The translations under genes and the position numbers were made by a program. Shown one piece after another: positions 36,551-45,064 of a stretch of 64,000 nt of DNA. This DNA is from Streptococcus sanguinis (lineage in GTDB: Bacteria > Bacillota > Bacilli > Lactobacillales > Streptococcaceae): contig NZ_JAKUVC010000002.1 in assembly GCF_026781265.1 (NCBI RefSeq), forward strand, positions 310,001 to 374,000, written 5' to 3'. How positions within the stretch are numbered: position 1 is the first letter of the stretch; each line of letters begins with the position of its first letter. Below the pieces are notes generated by a model that saw nothing but the letters and a program-made list of their open reading frames with translations, ran no database searches and was not told the DNA's origin.

Positions 36551-39343
36551 TTAGAGTTTTCGGTATGATAAGCTATACAGATAGACAGCTCCAAACAAGA
36601 ACAAGGCACCCAGCGAGACTAAGAACAAACTGCCGCTGTCTCCTGTTTTAGGAAGCTGGCTTACCTGTGCAGCCTGCTGACTTAGTTGCCGACGAGAACT
36701 TACAGGTTCAACAGAACTCAAACTCAACTGCGGAGGATTTTGTTGACCTGGAACCATGCTCTGCCTAGCTTCAGTAATCTGAACAAGCTCCTTGTAATAA
36801 CCTTCTCCCATGCTGAATTCTCTGTCTTGATTGTCAATCATGGTTAGGGAAAGTACCGGACTGAACTGTCCTTCTACTATGCCTTTCAAGCCAATCTCAA
36901 CCGAATTAGTATCGTTGGCTTTTTTAGAAATTAGAACAGTATCACCAGAGATGGTATAATCTGGACTTGGCAGGACGCTAAAATGCTGACTATCCATCTT
37001 AAGAGCAAGACGATAGTTATTTTTCTCTAGACCGTTTAGTCCACTCAGGGTAACCGTAGCTGTAAAAGGCTGATCTAGCTGAGCAGATGCAGGGACATTG
37101 ACTTTGATATCCTTAACTGGATCGGTATAAAAGAGACCATGCCCGATAGGATAGGCAACCTCTGTCTCAGACATGATGCCATCCTTGATACGCGGCACAT
37201 TTACCGGTAGCGTCCCCACATGTTTTTGACCATTGAAAATGACTTCCACACCTGCTGGGATATTAGGACCGAAGGCGTTGTCCGGCTTCAGAGACTCAGT
37301 CGGATCCATGCCCTTGTTTCCATAAACTGCTACAATTGCCTTAGCATTAGGATAATTCGCTACATCATAAGGTTTGGAAATGCTCATGATAGCTGCCTGT
37401 TTTCCAGTTGTATTTGCATAGTCCACAACTTCTGTCGGAACTCTTGTCAGCCAAAAATCACTTGCTAGTTGAGATTGACGACCAATTTCAGAAATCAGGA
37501 CAAGGTGTGTCGCTTGGTCAATCTTTCCTTTCAAATCTTCCAACTTGGTTGTCTTGCTGTAGTTCAGCGCTTCGTATGTGACGCCTGCTGGAATCACTCC
37601 GTCTGCTATCAGACGCTTGACACCCAGCTCTAGCCCAGGCACTTCATCGTCATAAGCCGCTAACAGCAAAATCTTGTCGCCAGATTTGACCTTAAAAGGC
37701 AAAATAGTATCATCGTTTTTAACTACCGTCACCGCACTAGCAGCGATTTTACGTTCAGTATCTCTGTTTAACTCTGAGCCAACAGTTGCTTCAGCCTTAG
37801 CTTGAGTACGCTCAGATGGGTCAAAGTCTAAAATACCTCGTTTTTCTTTTAAGTTCAAGATGCGGGTAACAGACTCATCCAATCTGCTGACTGGAATATC
37901 GCCTCTCTGAACCGCCAGCTCAATATCATTGATAATCTTATCGATTTTAGCTAAATCACTCTTGCTCCGTAAGACGGTTGGCATCAGGACTATATCCACA
38001 CCTGATTTGATTGCCATGATAGCTGCTTCAGATTCTCCAAAGTTCTTGGCAATCGCATCCATGCCCATAGCATCAGATACTACTACACCTTTGTAGCCAA
38101 ATTTCTTGCGAACAATACCGGTAATAATGTCATCAGACAAGGTGGCAGGGATATAGATGGTTTCTCCAGTTTGCTTAGATATAACCGTTTCTTTTTCAAT
38201 CTGAGGATATTGAATATGGGCGGTCATCAGCATATCAGCATTTTTGTCAATAGCAGCCTTGAAAGGAAGCAACTCCAGCGCTTCGAGCTCCGCATAGGAC
38301 TTGTCTACCAGAGGCAGACCAGTGTGAGAATCTACCGCCGTATCACCATGCCCAGGAAAATGCTTAGCCGCTACTGCGACATTGTATTTCTGAATCCCCT
38401 CCATCATAGCCGTTCCCAAACGGGCAACCACCTTAGGATCTGAAGAGAAGGACCGCAAACCAATAACGGGATTCTGCGGATTGTTATTTGTATCAAAAAC
38501 AGGAGCAAAGTTGACATTCAAACCTAGAGCCGATAGCTCCCGTCCGATAATTTGACCTGCTTGATTAGCCAATTCCGGGTCTCGCGTCGCGCCAACCGCC
38601 ATGTTGCCAGGAAGAGCTGTCCCGCTACCTAAACGATAGACGATACCACCTTCTTGGTCAATCGCGAGCAAAAGCGGCAACTTGCCATTATTAGCTTGGT
38701 TACTAATAGCTGCTTGCTGCAAGGCCTGCGTCAAGGCCAAGGTTTGAGCAGTCCCTTTCACATTCTCAGCAAAAAGAATGACACCACCAAAGTCGTATTT
38801 ATCAACCGCTTCTGCCACTTCTTTATTAAGCTCCGTCATATCTGACTGGGAGGCTTGGCCCTCTTGCTGCCATTTTCTGAAGTCCGGCATCAGCATTTGG
38901 GTAATCTTCTGACGAAGTGTCATATCTGCCACAAGCTCCTGAACTCTTTTAGAAGCCGAAGGGGCATCACTTGCTGCCTGACCCTGCGCCTGATTGGTAG
39001 CAGAGGAAACTTCTGCAGACTGAGCTGTCGCTGGTTTGACAGTATCTTCTACCAAATTACCAGCATTGCCTGCTTGGCTTGAAGCAACCGTTTCAGTAGT
39101 TGCAACTGCCGAAGCATCAGAGACCGGCAGAGCTTTTGTAACAATCTGACTATCCTGACTTGGTGTACCCCTAGCCTCTGCACTACTATCAGAAGAGTCT
39201 GTTACGACTGCAGCACTTGCTTGTTCATACTGGTTGGCAGATTCCGGTGGCTGATTAGCCGTATCTGCTTTTATGGCTCCCAATGGCCAAAAAACTAGTA
39301 ATGACAAGGCAAGCGCCAATAGCAATTTATACCTTTTCATCAT
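36551..39343 (-). CDS. LPXTG-anchored GH3 beta-N-acetylhexosaminidase
   Basis: The 930-residue precursor has a signal peptide (about 1-27), a Ser/Ala/Thr-rich spacer (about 30-140), a GH3 catalytic domain (about 145-520) with the NagZ-type motif KHFPGHGDTAVDSH (about 326-341) that supplies the His-Asp acid/base pair, a GH3 C-terminal domain, an immunoglobulin-like region and an LPKTG sorting signal near the end. It is therefore a surface exo-glycosidase trimming GlcNAc (or GalNAc) from host glycans or from peptidoglycan fragments. The start at 39343 has AAGGAG seven bases upstream. Its promoter overlaps a perfect cre site, so glucose should repress it through CcpA. Confidence 0.9.
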   Translation of the reverse strand: MMKRYKLLLALALSLLVFWPLGAIKADTANQPPESANQYEQASAAVVTDSSDSSAEARGTPSQDSQIVTKALPVSDASAVATTETVASSQAGNAGNLVEDTVKPATAQSAEVSSATNQAQGQAASDAPSASKRVQELVADMTLRQKITQMLMPDFRKWQQEGQASQSDMTELNKEVAEAVDKYDFGGVILFAENVKGTAQTLALTQALQQAAISNQANNGKLPLLLAIDQEGGIVYRLGSGTALPGNMAVGATRDPELANQAGQIIGRELSALGLNVNFAPVFDTNNNPQNPVIGLRSFSSDPKVVARLGTAMMEGIQKYNVAVAAKHFPGHGDTAVDSHTGLPLVDKSYAELEALELLPFKAAIDKNADMLMTAHIQYPQIEKETVISKQTGETIYIPATLSDDIITGIVRKKFGYKGVVVSDAMGMDAIAKNFGESEAAIMAIKSGVDIVLMPTVLRSKSDLAKIDKIINDIELAVQRGDIPVSRLDESVTRILNLKEKRGILDFDPSERTQAKAEATVGSELNRDTERKIAASAVTVVKNDDTILPFKVKSGDKILLLAAYDDEVPGLELGVKRLIADGVIPAGVTYEALNYSKTTKLEDLKGKIDQATHLVLISEIGRQSQLASDFWLTRVPTEVVDYANTTGKQAAIMSISKPYDVANYPNAKAIVAVYGNKGMDPTESLKPDNAFGPNIPAGVEVIFNGQKHVGTLPVNVPRIKDGIMSETEVAYPIGHGLFYTDPVKDIKVNVPASAQLDQPFTATVTLSGLNGLEKNNYRLALKMDSQHFSVLPSPDYTISGDTVLISKKANDTNSVEIGLKGIVEGQFSPVLSLTMIDNQDREFSMGEGYYKELVQITEARQSMVPGQQNPPQLSLSSVEPVSSRRQLSQQAAQVSQLPKTGDSGSLFLVSLGALFLFGAVYLYSLSYRKL

Positions 39344-39367
39344 AGGCATTCTCCTTTCATCCCTATA

Positions 39368-39404
39368 ATAATAGCACAAAAAACGATGTTTGTAAACGTT
39401 TACA
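39368..39404 (-). promoter_or_regulatory. GH3 promoter with a cre site covering the -35 box
   Basis: Minus strand: TTTACA (39391-39396), 17 bases, TATTAT (39368-39373) preceded by TGC. The palindrome TGTAAACGTTTACA (39391-39404) contains the -35 box. TTGTAAACGTTTACA (39390-39404, plus) matches all 15 positions of WTGNAANCGNWNNCW, and so does the minus-strand reading. CcpA bound there would block polymerase. Confidence 0.82.
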
Positions 39405-39526
39405 TATTATCTAATTGTTGTTTGTTTTTATCACCAATTAGTAATACAATCTCTATAAAAATGAAATAGTATTACAATATTATAGAAATGTTACAGAGGT
39501 ATAATTTTATAGAAATAACATAACCT

Positions 39527-39567
39527 AACTGTTAAAAACAAGATTCTTTTATCTTGTGCTAACAGTT
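39527..39567 (+). promoter_or_regulatory. Nested hairpin in the 5' leader of the cell-wall-repeat protein gene
   Basis: AACTGTTA...TAACAGTT encloses CAAGAT...ATCTTG; both stems are perfect. The structure ends 18 bases before the start codon and five before the GAAAGG ribosome site. A TATAAT (39500-39505) lies upstream. There is no T run, so it is more likely a 5' stabiliser or translation control element than a terminator. Confidence 0.6.
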
Positions 39568-39585
39568 GCATAGAAAGGATTTGCT

Positions 39586-40326
39586 ATGAGACAAGAAAAG
39601 AAGACTAAAGTAATGCTCAACCGCCGCTACTGGCTGGGGCTTTCCCTGGCTTCTGCTGCGACTTTAGCCGCTGCTTTGATTTCCACCGGAACAGTTCGAG
39701 CGGAGAACAAGTCAATCCCTGACTGGGCTTCTAGACGTGAAGTTGGTATTTACGATCCTAGTGTACCAGATATTGAGGACGACCCTACTATCTTTGATGA
39801 TCCAGGACCTATCAAGGTTCCGGAAGCACCTAAGAGTGAGTTCCCTAATGCTTTTTATGATGAGTCTGGCGAAAGAATTACAAATAGAATCGTTCTTCAC
39901 GAGGGTAAATACTACGGCGCGGACCTCTCTGGTTATACATACAAAGTTCAAGATGACCCAGCAGAACAAATTCCGACGAATCTAAAAAATTCCTTCTATA
40001 CCAGCCCAACTGGTAACGTCTATTATTTTGATAACAAAGGACAAAGGGTCATTAACTTTTACACTGTTGATGGCAAGCAATACTTCTTTGATTCTTACGG
40101 ACGACTGGTTAAAAACAGATTTATTGATTTCACTGAATATACCTTCTACATCGGAGGAGATGGATCGCCTTATAAAAACGGACTTTATAAGATTGGCAAG
40201 TACTATTATTACTTTACCGAGTATGGCGATCTTTTGAGGCAAGGTTCTTTCGACTACAAAGGAAAGACCTATTATACTAATTGGCATGGCGTTGTCAATA
40301 TAAAAGACGAAGAAGTTACACCATAA
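39586..40326 (+). CDS. Secreted protein with cell-wall/glucan-binding-type repeats
   Basis: The 246-residue precursor has a long signal peptide (to about residue 39, STGTVRAEN), an acidic proline-rich segment (EDDPTIFDDPGPIKVPE) and, from about 105 on, aromatic repeats of the choline/glucan-binding type: VYYFDNKGQRVINFY, QYFFDSYGRLVKNRF, YYYYFTEYGDLLRQG, TYYTNWHG. There is no LPXTG motif, so retention would rely on the repeats. The ligand is unknown. It is transcribed divergently from the hexosaminidase and convergently with the vWA protein, and is one of few plus-strand genes here. Confidence 0.82.
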   Translation: MRQEKKTKVMLNRRYWLGLSLASAATLAAALISTGTVRAENKSIPDWASRREVGIYDPSVPDIEDDPTIFDDPGPIKVPEAPKSEFPNAFYDESGERITNRIVLHEGKYYGADLSGYTYKVQDDPAEQIPTNLKNSFYTSPTGNVYYFDNKGQRVINFYTVDGKQYFFDSYGRLVKNRFIDFTEYTFYIGGDGSPYKNGLYKIGKYYYYFTEYGDLLRQGSFDYKGKTYYTNWHGVVNIKDEEVTP

Positions 40327-40330
40327 CGAA

Positions 40331-40377
40331 AAATACCAGAAATGAGGACGTATGTCTTCGTTTCTGGTATTTATTTT
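40331..40377. terminator. Shared bidirectional terminator
   Basis: AATACCAGAAA and TTTCTGGTATT pair around an inner GAxGAC/GTCxTC stem; T-rich on the plus side (TTATTTT) and T-rich on the minus side (TTTTTCG). It separates the convergent repeat-protein and vWA genes. Confidence 0.8.
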
Positions 40378-40423
40378 ATTCAAAATCACTCAAATAGAAA
40401 ATTCATTTTTTATAAGCAGATGG

Positions 40424-41776
40424 TTATTGTTCTTTTGATTTTCTTACACTAATATCTAGCCCCAATCCAGCCAGAAGCAAACCAAGCCCCACAACACTAT
40501 AGACTGCCTTTTCGCTACTTCCTGTTTTAGGAAGAGACTGTTCTGATTTGGCCAAAAGTGTTGGTGCCTGAACATGGTAGACGGTAGATGTAGGCATTGT
40601 AGTACGACGCTCAAGATAGAATTGATAACTATCTTTTATGATTTTATAGTAACGAGCTTCATTGACACTTTCAACAATCCATGAAGTGGTTCCCTTTGTC
40701 AGAGCATCAGCCAAGTTATTTTCGATATCAAGCACTCTGCCTTCTGTTGCAAAATTTTTGTAAATTCCCTCAATCGCTTTTACCGTCGCTACAGTTCTTT
40801 CTATACCAGCAGCTTTTAGAGCAGCAAGTGTATCAGCAACCGTTGGAATTGAAGGGTCTTCTTTCATTTCAGCATCTGTCAATAAAACGACGAATTTCTT
40901 ATTTTTAGATGACTTAGACCAATCATAGGTTGAAATAATCTGGTTCAGGGCAGGAGTTGGTGTTTCTGGAGTATCTCCTCCACTCGCTATACGAATTGCA
41001 GCCAATGCTTTTTCGAGCTCAGCCGGATCAGTTGTAAAATAAGATGACCCAAACCGTGTTAGAACCGTATCTTCATCTTTGCTGCCAGAATTACGGCCGT
41101 AGACTTCATCGCTAAATGTTGCCAAACCAAAACGTGCTGTAATACCCTCTTTAGTAATATTTCGCACAAATTCATTAATATTTGCACGAACAATATCAAT
41201 TGTGCCACCCATGGATCCTGAACGGTCGACAACAAAGACAATATCAGCTGAACCAGCTTTTGTCACAGTTGGTGGCGTTGAGGTGTAGGTGATGGTTGTA
41301 GTCTTATCTACTCGCTCATACTGCGTATAGGGATTCCCATTTTCATCAGTGCCAGATAAAGTATTTTCAGTACGTCTAGTTATTGGCTCTGGCGCCTTAT
41401 CAACCTTTGCCGGAGCCACTTCTGTCTTTGTAACATCAACGGTTGCCGTTTCTACACGGACTGTTTGATTGCTTTCTTGACTTTCTTTGACATCAACAGG
41501 CGATACTTTTTTTGAGACATCAATCAAATCTCCTGGTTTCGCTGCAGATTCTTCAACAACAGGTTTCGTCGTATCAGCAGCAATTTCAGCACCAGCAGCT
41601 TCAATCGGAGAGCTTACTGCTTCAGTTTTTGCTATACCGCTTGAAGATGGTGTCCCAACCTGGTCTGCAAAAACATGCGAAGCTTGTGAAAAGGCAAATA
41701 GAAGAGTTGCTGATGCTAATCCAACTTTCAATTTGTACAATGAAAAGCTTGGAAGTTTAAATGATTCTTTTTCCAT
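40424..41776 (-). CDS. LPXTG surface protein with von Willebrand factor A domain
   Basis: The 450-residue precursor has a YSIRK-like signal (FSLYKLKVGLASATLLFAF), an Ala/Glu/Val-rich stalk (about 40-165), a vWA domain (about 175-380) with the MIDAS motif DRSGSMGG at about 183-190 and a GGDTPE loop, and LPKTGSS near 412 with a hydrophobic tail and KSKEQ end. It is wall-anchored by sortase A and probably binds a host or bacterial ligand through a metal site. The vWA domain is unusually directly before the anchor with no repeats. It has its own -35/-10 promoter (41829-41857). Confidence 0.88.
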   Translation of the reverse strand: MEKESFKLPSFSLYKLKVGLASATLLFAFSQASHVFADQVGTPSSSGIAKTEAVSSPIEAAGAEIAADTTKPVVEESAAKPGDLIDVSKKVSPVDVKESQESNQTVRVETATVDVTKTEVAPAKVDKAPEPITRRTENTLSGTDENGNPYTQYERVDKTTTITYTSTPPTVTKAGSADIVFVVDRSGSMGGTIDIVRANINEFVRNITKEGITARFGLATFSDEVYGRNSGSKDEDTVLTRFGSSYFTTDPAELEKALAAIRIASGGDTPETPTPALNQIISTYDWSKSSKNKKFVVLLTDAEMKEDPSIPTVADTLAALKAAGIERTVATVKAIEGIYKNFATEGRVLDIENNLADALTKGTTSWIVESVNEARYYKIIKDSYQFYLERRTTMPTSTVYHVQAPTLLAKSEQSLPKTGSSEKAVYSVVGLGLLLAGLGLDISVRKSKEQ

Positions 41777-41828
41777 AATTTCTCCTTATCTTTTTAGATT
41801 TAGAAACATGATTGCATCTATTTTATAT

Positions 41829-41857
41829 AGAATAACATAAAAAAATAGGAACTGCAA
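41829..41857 (-). promoter_or_regulatory. Promoter of the vWA protein gene
   Basis: TTGCAG, 17 bases, TATTCT preceded by TGT, minus strand, 53 bases upstream of the ATG. Confidence 0.72.
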
Positions 41858-41980
41858 GCGATTTCAAATATTTATTAGTCTAAAAATTAAAATTTTAGAA
41901 TATTATCAGAGTTTGTATGCTAAAATTGATGAGCATCATCATGAATTATTAAATAAATGCTTTATCGTGCCGTCTCTAAT

Positions 41981-42021
41981 AAGAAATCCCCATGCTCAAT
42001 ATCCGAGCATGGGGATTTCTT
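41981..42021. terminator. Terminator of rplU-prp-rpmA
   Basis: A 17-bp perfect stem (AAGAAATCCCCATGCTC with its complement) and a 7-base loop directly after the rpmA stop. The tail on the minus strand is TATTAG, so termination may depend mainly on stem strength. Confidence 0.8.
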
Positions 42022-42026
42022 ATTAA

Positions 42027-42320
42027 TTATTTAGCGATTGGGTAAACAGAAACTTGTTTCTTATCGCGTCCTTTGCGCTCAAAGCGTACTACGCCTTCAA
42101 CTTTTGCGAACAAAGTATCATCTCCGCCGCGTCCAACGTTGACACCTGCATGGATGTGAGTGCCGCGTTGACGGTAAAGGATAGAACCACCTGTTACGGT
42201 TTGACCGTCAGCTGCTTTAGCTCCCAGACGTTTTGCTTGTGAATCACGTCCGTTAGATGTGGAACCTCCACCTTTTTTGTGGGCGAATAATTGCAAGTTA
42301 GCAAGATTCATTTTTAACAT
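42027..42320 (-). CDS. rpmA: 50S ribosomal protein L27, with cleavable N-terminal extension
   Basis: The 97-residue precursor starts [19 protein letters not shown]. In Firmicutes the first residues, ending in LQLF (Phe12 here), are removed by the protease Prp to expose the AHKKGG tail that reaches the peptidyl transferase centre. The Prp gene lies directly upstream in the same operon, so precursor and protease are paired. GGAGG precedes the ATG. Confidence 0.97.
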   Translation of the reverse strand: MLKMNLANLQLFAHKKGGGSTSNGRDSQAKRLGAKAADGQTVTGGSILYRQRGTHIHAGVNVGRGGDDTLFAKVEGVVRFERKGRDKKQVSVYPIAK

Positions 42321-42337
42321 AATGTTTTTCCTCCGTG

Positions 42338-42682
42338 TTAGTTTTCTGTGATAACTCTGGTTTGGACGAACTCAGATGAGTCCTCCGATAAGTTTGCCAT
42401 TCCTAGGAAAAATGATTCAAAGAAAAGCTGAGTCATTTCTCTTTGGTGCGACGGTATATCCTGAGGAATTTCAACCTTCAGATAACCGCCTTCTATTTCG
42501 TTTAATTCTAAGTTTGGTTCGTAGCCTGCGAATTTCTCAACTGAATTGACAAAATTAATGGCGAGCGTCGAAACGGACGCACACACGACATCAAAGCCGT
42601 ATTCACCACTCGCGGCGTGACCTGTGATTTCTGCACGCCTCAGTTCGCCATCTTCGGCTCTTTCAAAGACTGCTTGTATCAT
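42338..42682 (-). CDS. prp: Ribosomal-processing cysteine protease Prp
   Basis: The 114-residue product has the catalytic histidine in [17 protein letters not shown] (His22) and the cysteine Cys34, the positions known for the family. It cleaves the L27 N-terminal extension. It sits between rplU and rpmA as in other Firmicutes. Confidence 0.94.
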   Translation of the reverse strand: MIQAVFERAEDGELRRAEITGHAASGEYGFDVVCASVSTLAINFVNSVEKFAGYEPNLELNEIEGGYLKVEIPQDIPSHQREMTQLFFESFFLGMANLSEDSSEFVQTRVITEN

Positions 42683-42697
42683 TTAATCTCCTTAAAA

Positions 42698-43012
42698 TTA
42701 AGCGTTGATAGCGTTGATGACAACTTTTGTATATGGTTGACGGTGACCTTGTTTACGATGGCTGCCTTTTTTAGGTTTGTACTTGTAAGTAACAACCTTC
42801 TTTTGCTTGCCTTGTTTTTCAACAGTTCCGACAACAGAAGCTCCAGCAACAAGCGGAGTTCCTACAACAGTGTTTTCACCACCAACAAGAACAACTTCGT
42901 CAAAAGTAACGTCTTGACCAGCTTCAGCGTTCAACTTTTCAACGTAGATTGCTTGACCAACTTCAACTTTAACTTGTTTTCCGCCAGTTTTAATGATTGC
43001 GTATGTGCTCAT
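42698..43012 (-). CDS. rplU: 50S ribosomal protein L21
   Basis: The 104-residue product begins [19 protein letters not shown] and ends in the basic [19 protein letters not shown]21 binds 23S rRNA near L20 and is needed for early 50S assembly. First gene of the rplU-prp-rpmA operon, behind an L21 leader. AGGAGGTGC precedes the ATG. Confidence 0.97.
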   Translation of the reverse strand: MSTYAIIKTGGKQVKVEVGQAIYVEKLNAEAGQDVTFDEVVLVGGENTVVGTPLVAGASVVGTVEKQGKQKKVVTYKYKPKKGSHRKQGHRQPYTKVVINAINA

Positions 43013-43019
43013 TATGCAC

Positions 43020-43145
43020 CTCCTATGATTTTTAGGGTTTCCCCAGATTTTGTGAAGACTCGCCTAGCATCGTGGGACGAACCACTTCTATCTCACTGAG
43101 TGAGCAACGATGATCGTGCGGTTGCACAGGAATGTGCATAGTCAA
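43020..43145 (-). ncRNA. L21 leader (regulatory mRNA element)
   Basis: Between the rplU promoter and its ribosome site about 130 bases contain CGCACGATCATCGTTGCTC, GTTCGTCCCACGATGCTAGG and GGGGAAACCC hairpin blocks typical of the Firmicute L21 leader. L21-dependent autoregulation is presumed from the family. Confidence 0.78.
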
Positions 43146-43152
43146 CTCTATA

Positions 43153-43181
43153 AGTATAGCACTTCTGCAGCTCTTTAGCAA
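43153..43181 (-). promoter_or_regulatory. Promoter of rplU-prp-rpmA
   Basis: TTGCTA, 17 bases, TATACT preceded by TGC, minus strand. Confidence 0.75.
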
Positions 43182-43303
43182 GCTTTTTCAGCTCATGAAA
43201 ACGGATTTTCAAGGATTATCTTTAGATTTTGTCCACTAATGAACAAAGACAATCTCAGTTATCCGCTAACCTCCTTGTTAAATAATGATTAGATAAAAAA
43301 TTT

Positions 43304-43825
43304 CTAAATATAACGCCGCACCCTATCTTGATATTCTTGATAAGATTTCCCGAATTTTTCAAGACACCAGCGCTCCTCTGAGAGAATAATCCAGTGGGCC
43401 GCAGTCTGAAAAATCACTAAAATCAGAAAGAAAATCATTGACTTAGTCAAAAAAGCTATTCCCAAAAAACAAACAAAGTAAGCTACATACATGGGATTAC
43501 GGGAATAGCGATAAAGGCCCTTTGTATTCATGCCGTTTGCATCTGGTCTAGCGAAATCCCTCATACTGATAGCACACAAAGCCAAACCAAGCAGGTAAAT
43601 AGCTATACCAGCATAAAAGAAAACAGAAAAATCAAACTTAATTTCAAGCAAAAAAGGAGTTATGAACACGGCTAGATTGCTCAATTGATAAATCATATAA
43701 GCTATCTTTTCCTTTCCTTGTACCGGCGCAAAATAAGCTGCGCGTGACAAAGCGTTTTTTTCGAAATGACTCAATAAAGGAAAACGAATCAGCAAAAAAG
43801 GAATTAAGAGAAAAAAAGCAAGCAT
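43304..43825 (-). CDS. Isoprenylcysteine methyltransferase-like membrane protein
   Basis: The 173-residue membrane protein has four to five hydrophobic segments and the ICMT/PEMT cofactor motif GLYRYSRNPMYVAYF (about 100-115) with SEERWCLEKFGKSYQEY near the C-terminus. It is presumably an S-adenosylmethionine-dependent methyltransferase acting at the membrane; its substrate in a bacterium without prenylation is unknown. The ATG at 43825 has GAAGG upstream. It lies 21 bases after thiI and probably ends that operon. Confidence 0.82.
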   Translation of the reverse strand: MLAFFLLIPFLLIRFPLLSHFEKNALSRAAYFAPVQGKEKIAYMIYQLSNLAVFITPFLLEIKFDFSVFFYAGIAIYLLGLALCAISMRDFARPDANGMNTKGLYRYSRNPMYVAYFVCFLGIAFLTKSMIFFLILVIFQTAAHWIILSEERWCLEKFGKSYQEYQDRVRRYI

Positions 43826-43846
43826 AAACGTCACCTTCTCTCGCTT

Positions 43847-45061
43847 TTACAACAGTCCCTCAATCAGCTCATCAACTTCGTCGGTCTCAGCTTCTGGTGT
43901 GATTTCTGTAATCATAATGCCTGCAACAGCGCGCTCAACCAAGCCTTCAACATCTAGGTAAGTTTCGTACTTCTCAGCATTCTTGATTTTCGGATTGGTC
44001 TTAGGACGGTCTGGAGCAAAAATAGTACAGCAGTCTTCAAATGGCTGGATAGAAATTTGGAAAGTATCGATTTTTTCTGCAATCTCAATGATTTCCAGCT
44101 TGTCCATCGTCACGACAGGACGGATAACCGGTGTATTGGTCACGGCATTGATAGCCTGCATACTCTCAATGGTTTGACTTGCCACCTGACCGAGACTTTC
44201 TCCGTTGATGATAACTTGAGCGCCCCTCTTCTCCCGAATCTGGTCTGTAATACGCATCATAAAGCGTCGAGTCAGTGTCATCAGGTAGGCTTCTGGAGCC
44301 TTGGCCTTGATTTCCTCCTGAATCTCTGTAAAGGGCACTTCGATAAACTGGATATTGCCACCAAACTTGGTCAGTTTGCGCGTCAAATCTTGAGCTTTTT
44401 TCAAAGCACCTGGACTAGTATAAGGAGGACTGGCAAAGTGAACCACCTCAATATCCACACCGCGCTTGAGGGCCAGATAACCAGCCACCGGTGAGTCGAT
44501 TCCGCCAGACAGCATGAGCATACCTTTTCCTGAAGTGCCAACTGGCAGTCCCCCAGCACCACGAATTGTCTCATAAGAGATATAGGCCGCTTCTTCACGA
44601 ATTTCGACACGTAGCTCAATATCCGGCGCTTTCATCTTGACCTGAACATTAGGAATGGCCTCAAAAACAGCATCACCAAGTGTCTGGTTAAGCTCGCGGC
44701 TATCTAACTCAAAGCTGTGATCACTGCGCTTGCTGGTAATCTTAAAGGTCATGCCTTCCTGATAGACTTGCTTCATGATGGTTTGAACAGCTTCAATCAA
44801 GGCTGATACAGACTTTTTAACCCTATAAGATGGTGAGAAATTCTGAATCCCAAAAATCTGCTTGAGTGATTCGGCGACTGGCTGATAGTCGGTTCCTTGC
44901 AGATAGATATGAGTGCGGTCACGGTCAGCCTTGACATGAACCCGCGGATAGATCGATAAGACAGCTTGGATATTGCGTTTGAGTTTGTTGATAAAGCGCA
45001 TGCGGTTCTTGCCCTTAGTAGACAGCTCACCGTAGCGTACCATAATTTCTGAATATTGCAT
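43847..45061 (-). CDS. thiI: tRNA 4-thiouridine synthetase ThiI
   Basis: The 404-residue product contains the THUMP RNA-binding domain (about 60-165) and the PP-loop [12 protein letters not shown] (about 183-194). As in most Firmicutes the C-terminal rhodanese domain is missing, so sulfur is taken directly from a NifS-type desulfurase. That partner gene is three bases upstream. It makes 4-thiouridine at tRNA position 8 and may supply sulfur for thiazole. Confidence 0.94.
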   Translation of the reverse strand: MQYSEIMVRYGELSTKGKNRMRFINKLKRNIQAVLSIYPRVHVKADRDRTHIYLQGTDYQPVAESLKQIFGIQNFSPSYRVKKSVSALIEAVQTIMKQVYQEGMTFKITSKRSDHSFELDSRELNQTLGDAVFEAIPNVQVKMKAPDIELRVEIREEAAYISYETIRGAGGLPVGTSGKGMLMLSGGIDSPVAGYLALKRGVDIEVVHFASPPYTSPGALKKAQDLTRKLTKFGGNIQFIEVPFTEIQEEIKAKAPEAYLMTLTRRFMMRITDQIREKRGAQVIINGESLGQVASQTIESMQAINAVTNTPVIRPVVTMDKLEIIEIAEKIDTFQISIQPFEDCCTIFAPDRPKTNPKIKNAEKYETYLDVEGLVERAVAGIMITEITPEAETDEVDELIEGLL

Positions 45062-45064
45062 TGT

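Noticed and set aside
39390..39404. Palindrome as an attachment site or transposon end
   Set aside because: Perfect cre match overlapping a promoter is a simpler explanation, and no target duplication is seen.
41860..41980. Plus-strand open stretch reading ILEYYQSLYAKIDEHHHELL
   Set aside because: No start codon with a ribosome site; very AT-rich region between a promoter and a terminator. It may be a gene scrap, but the evidence is too thin.
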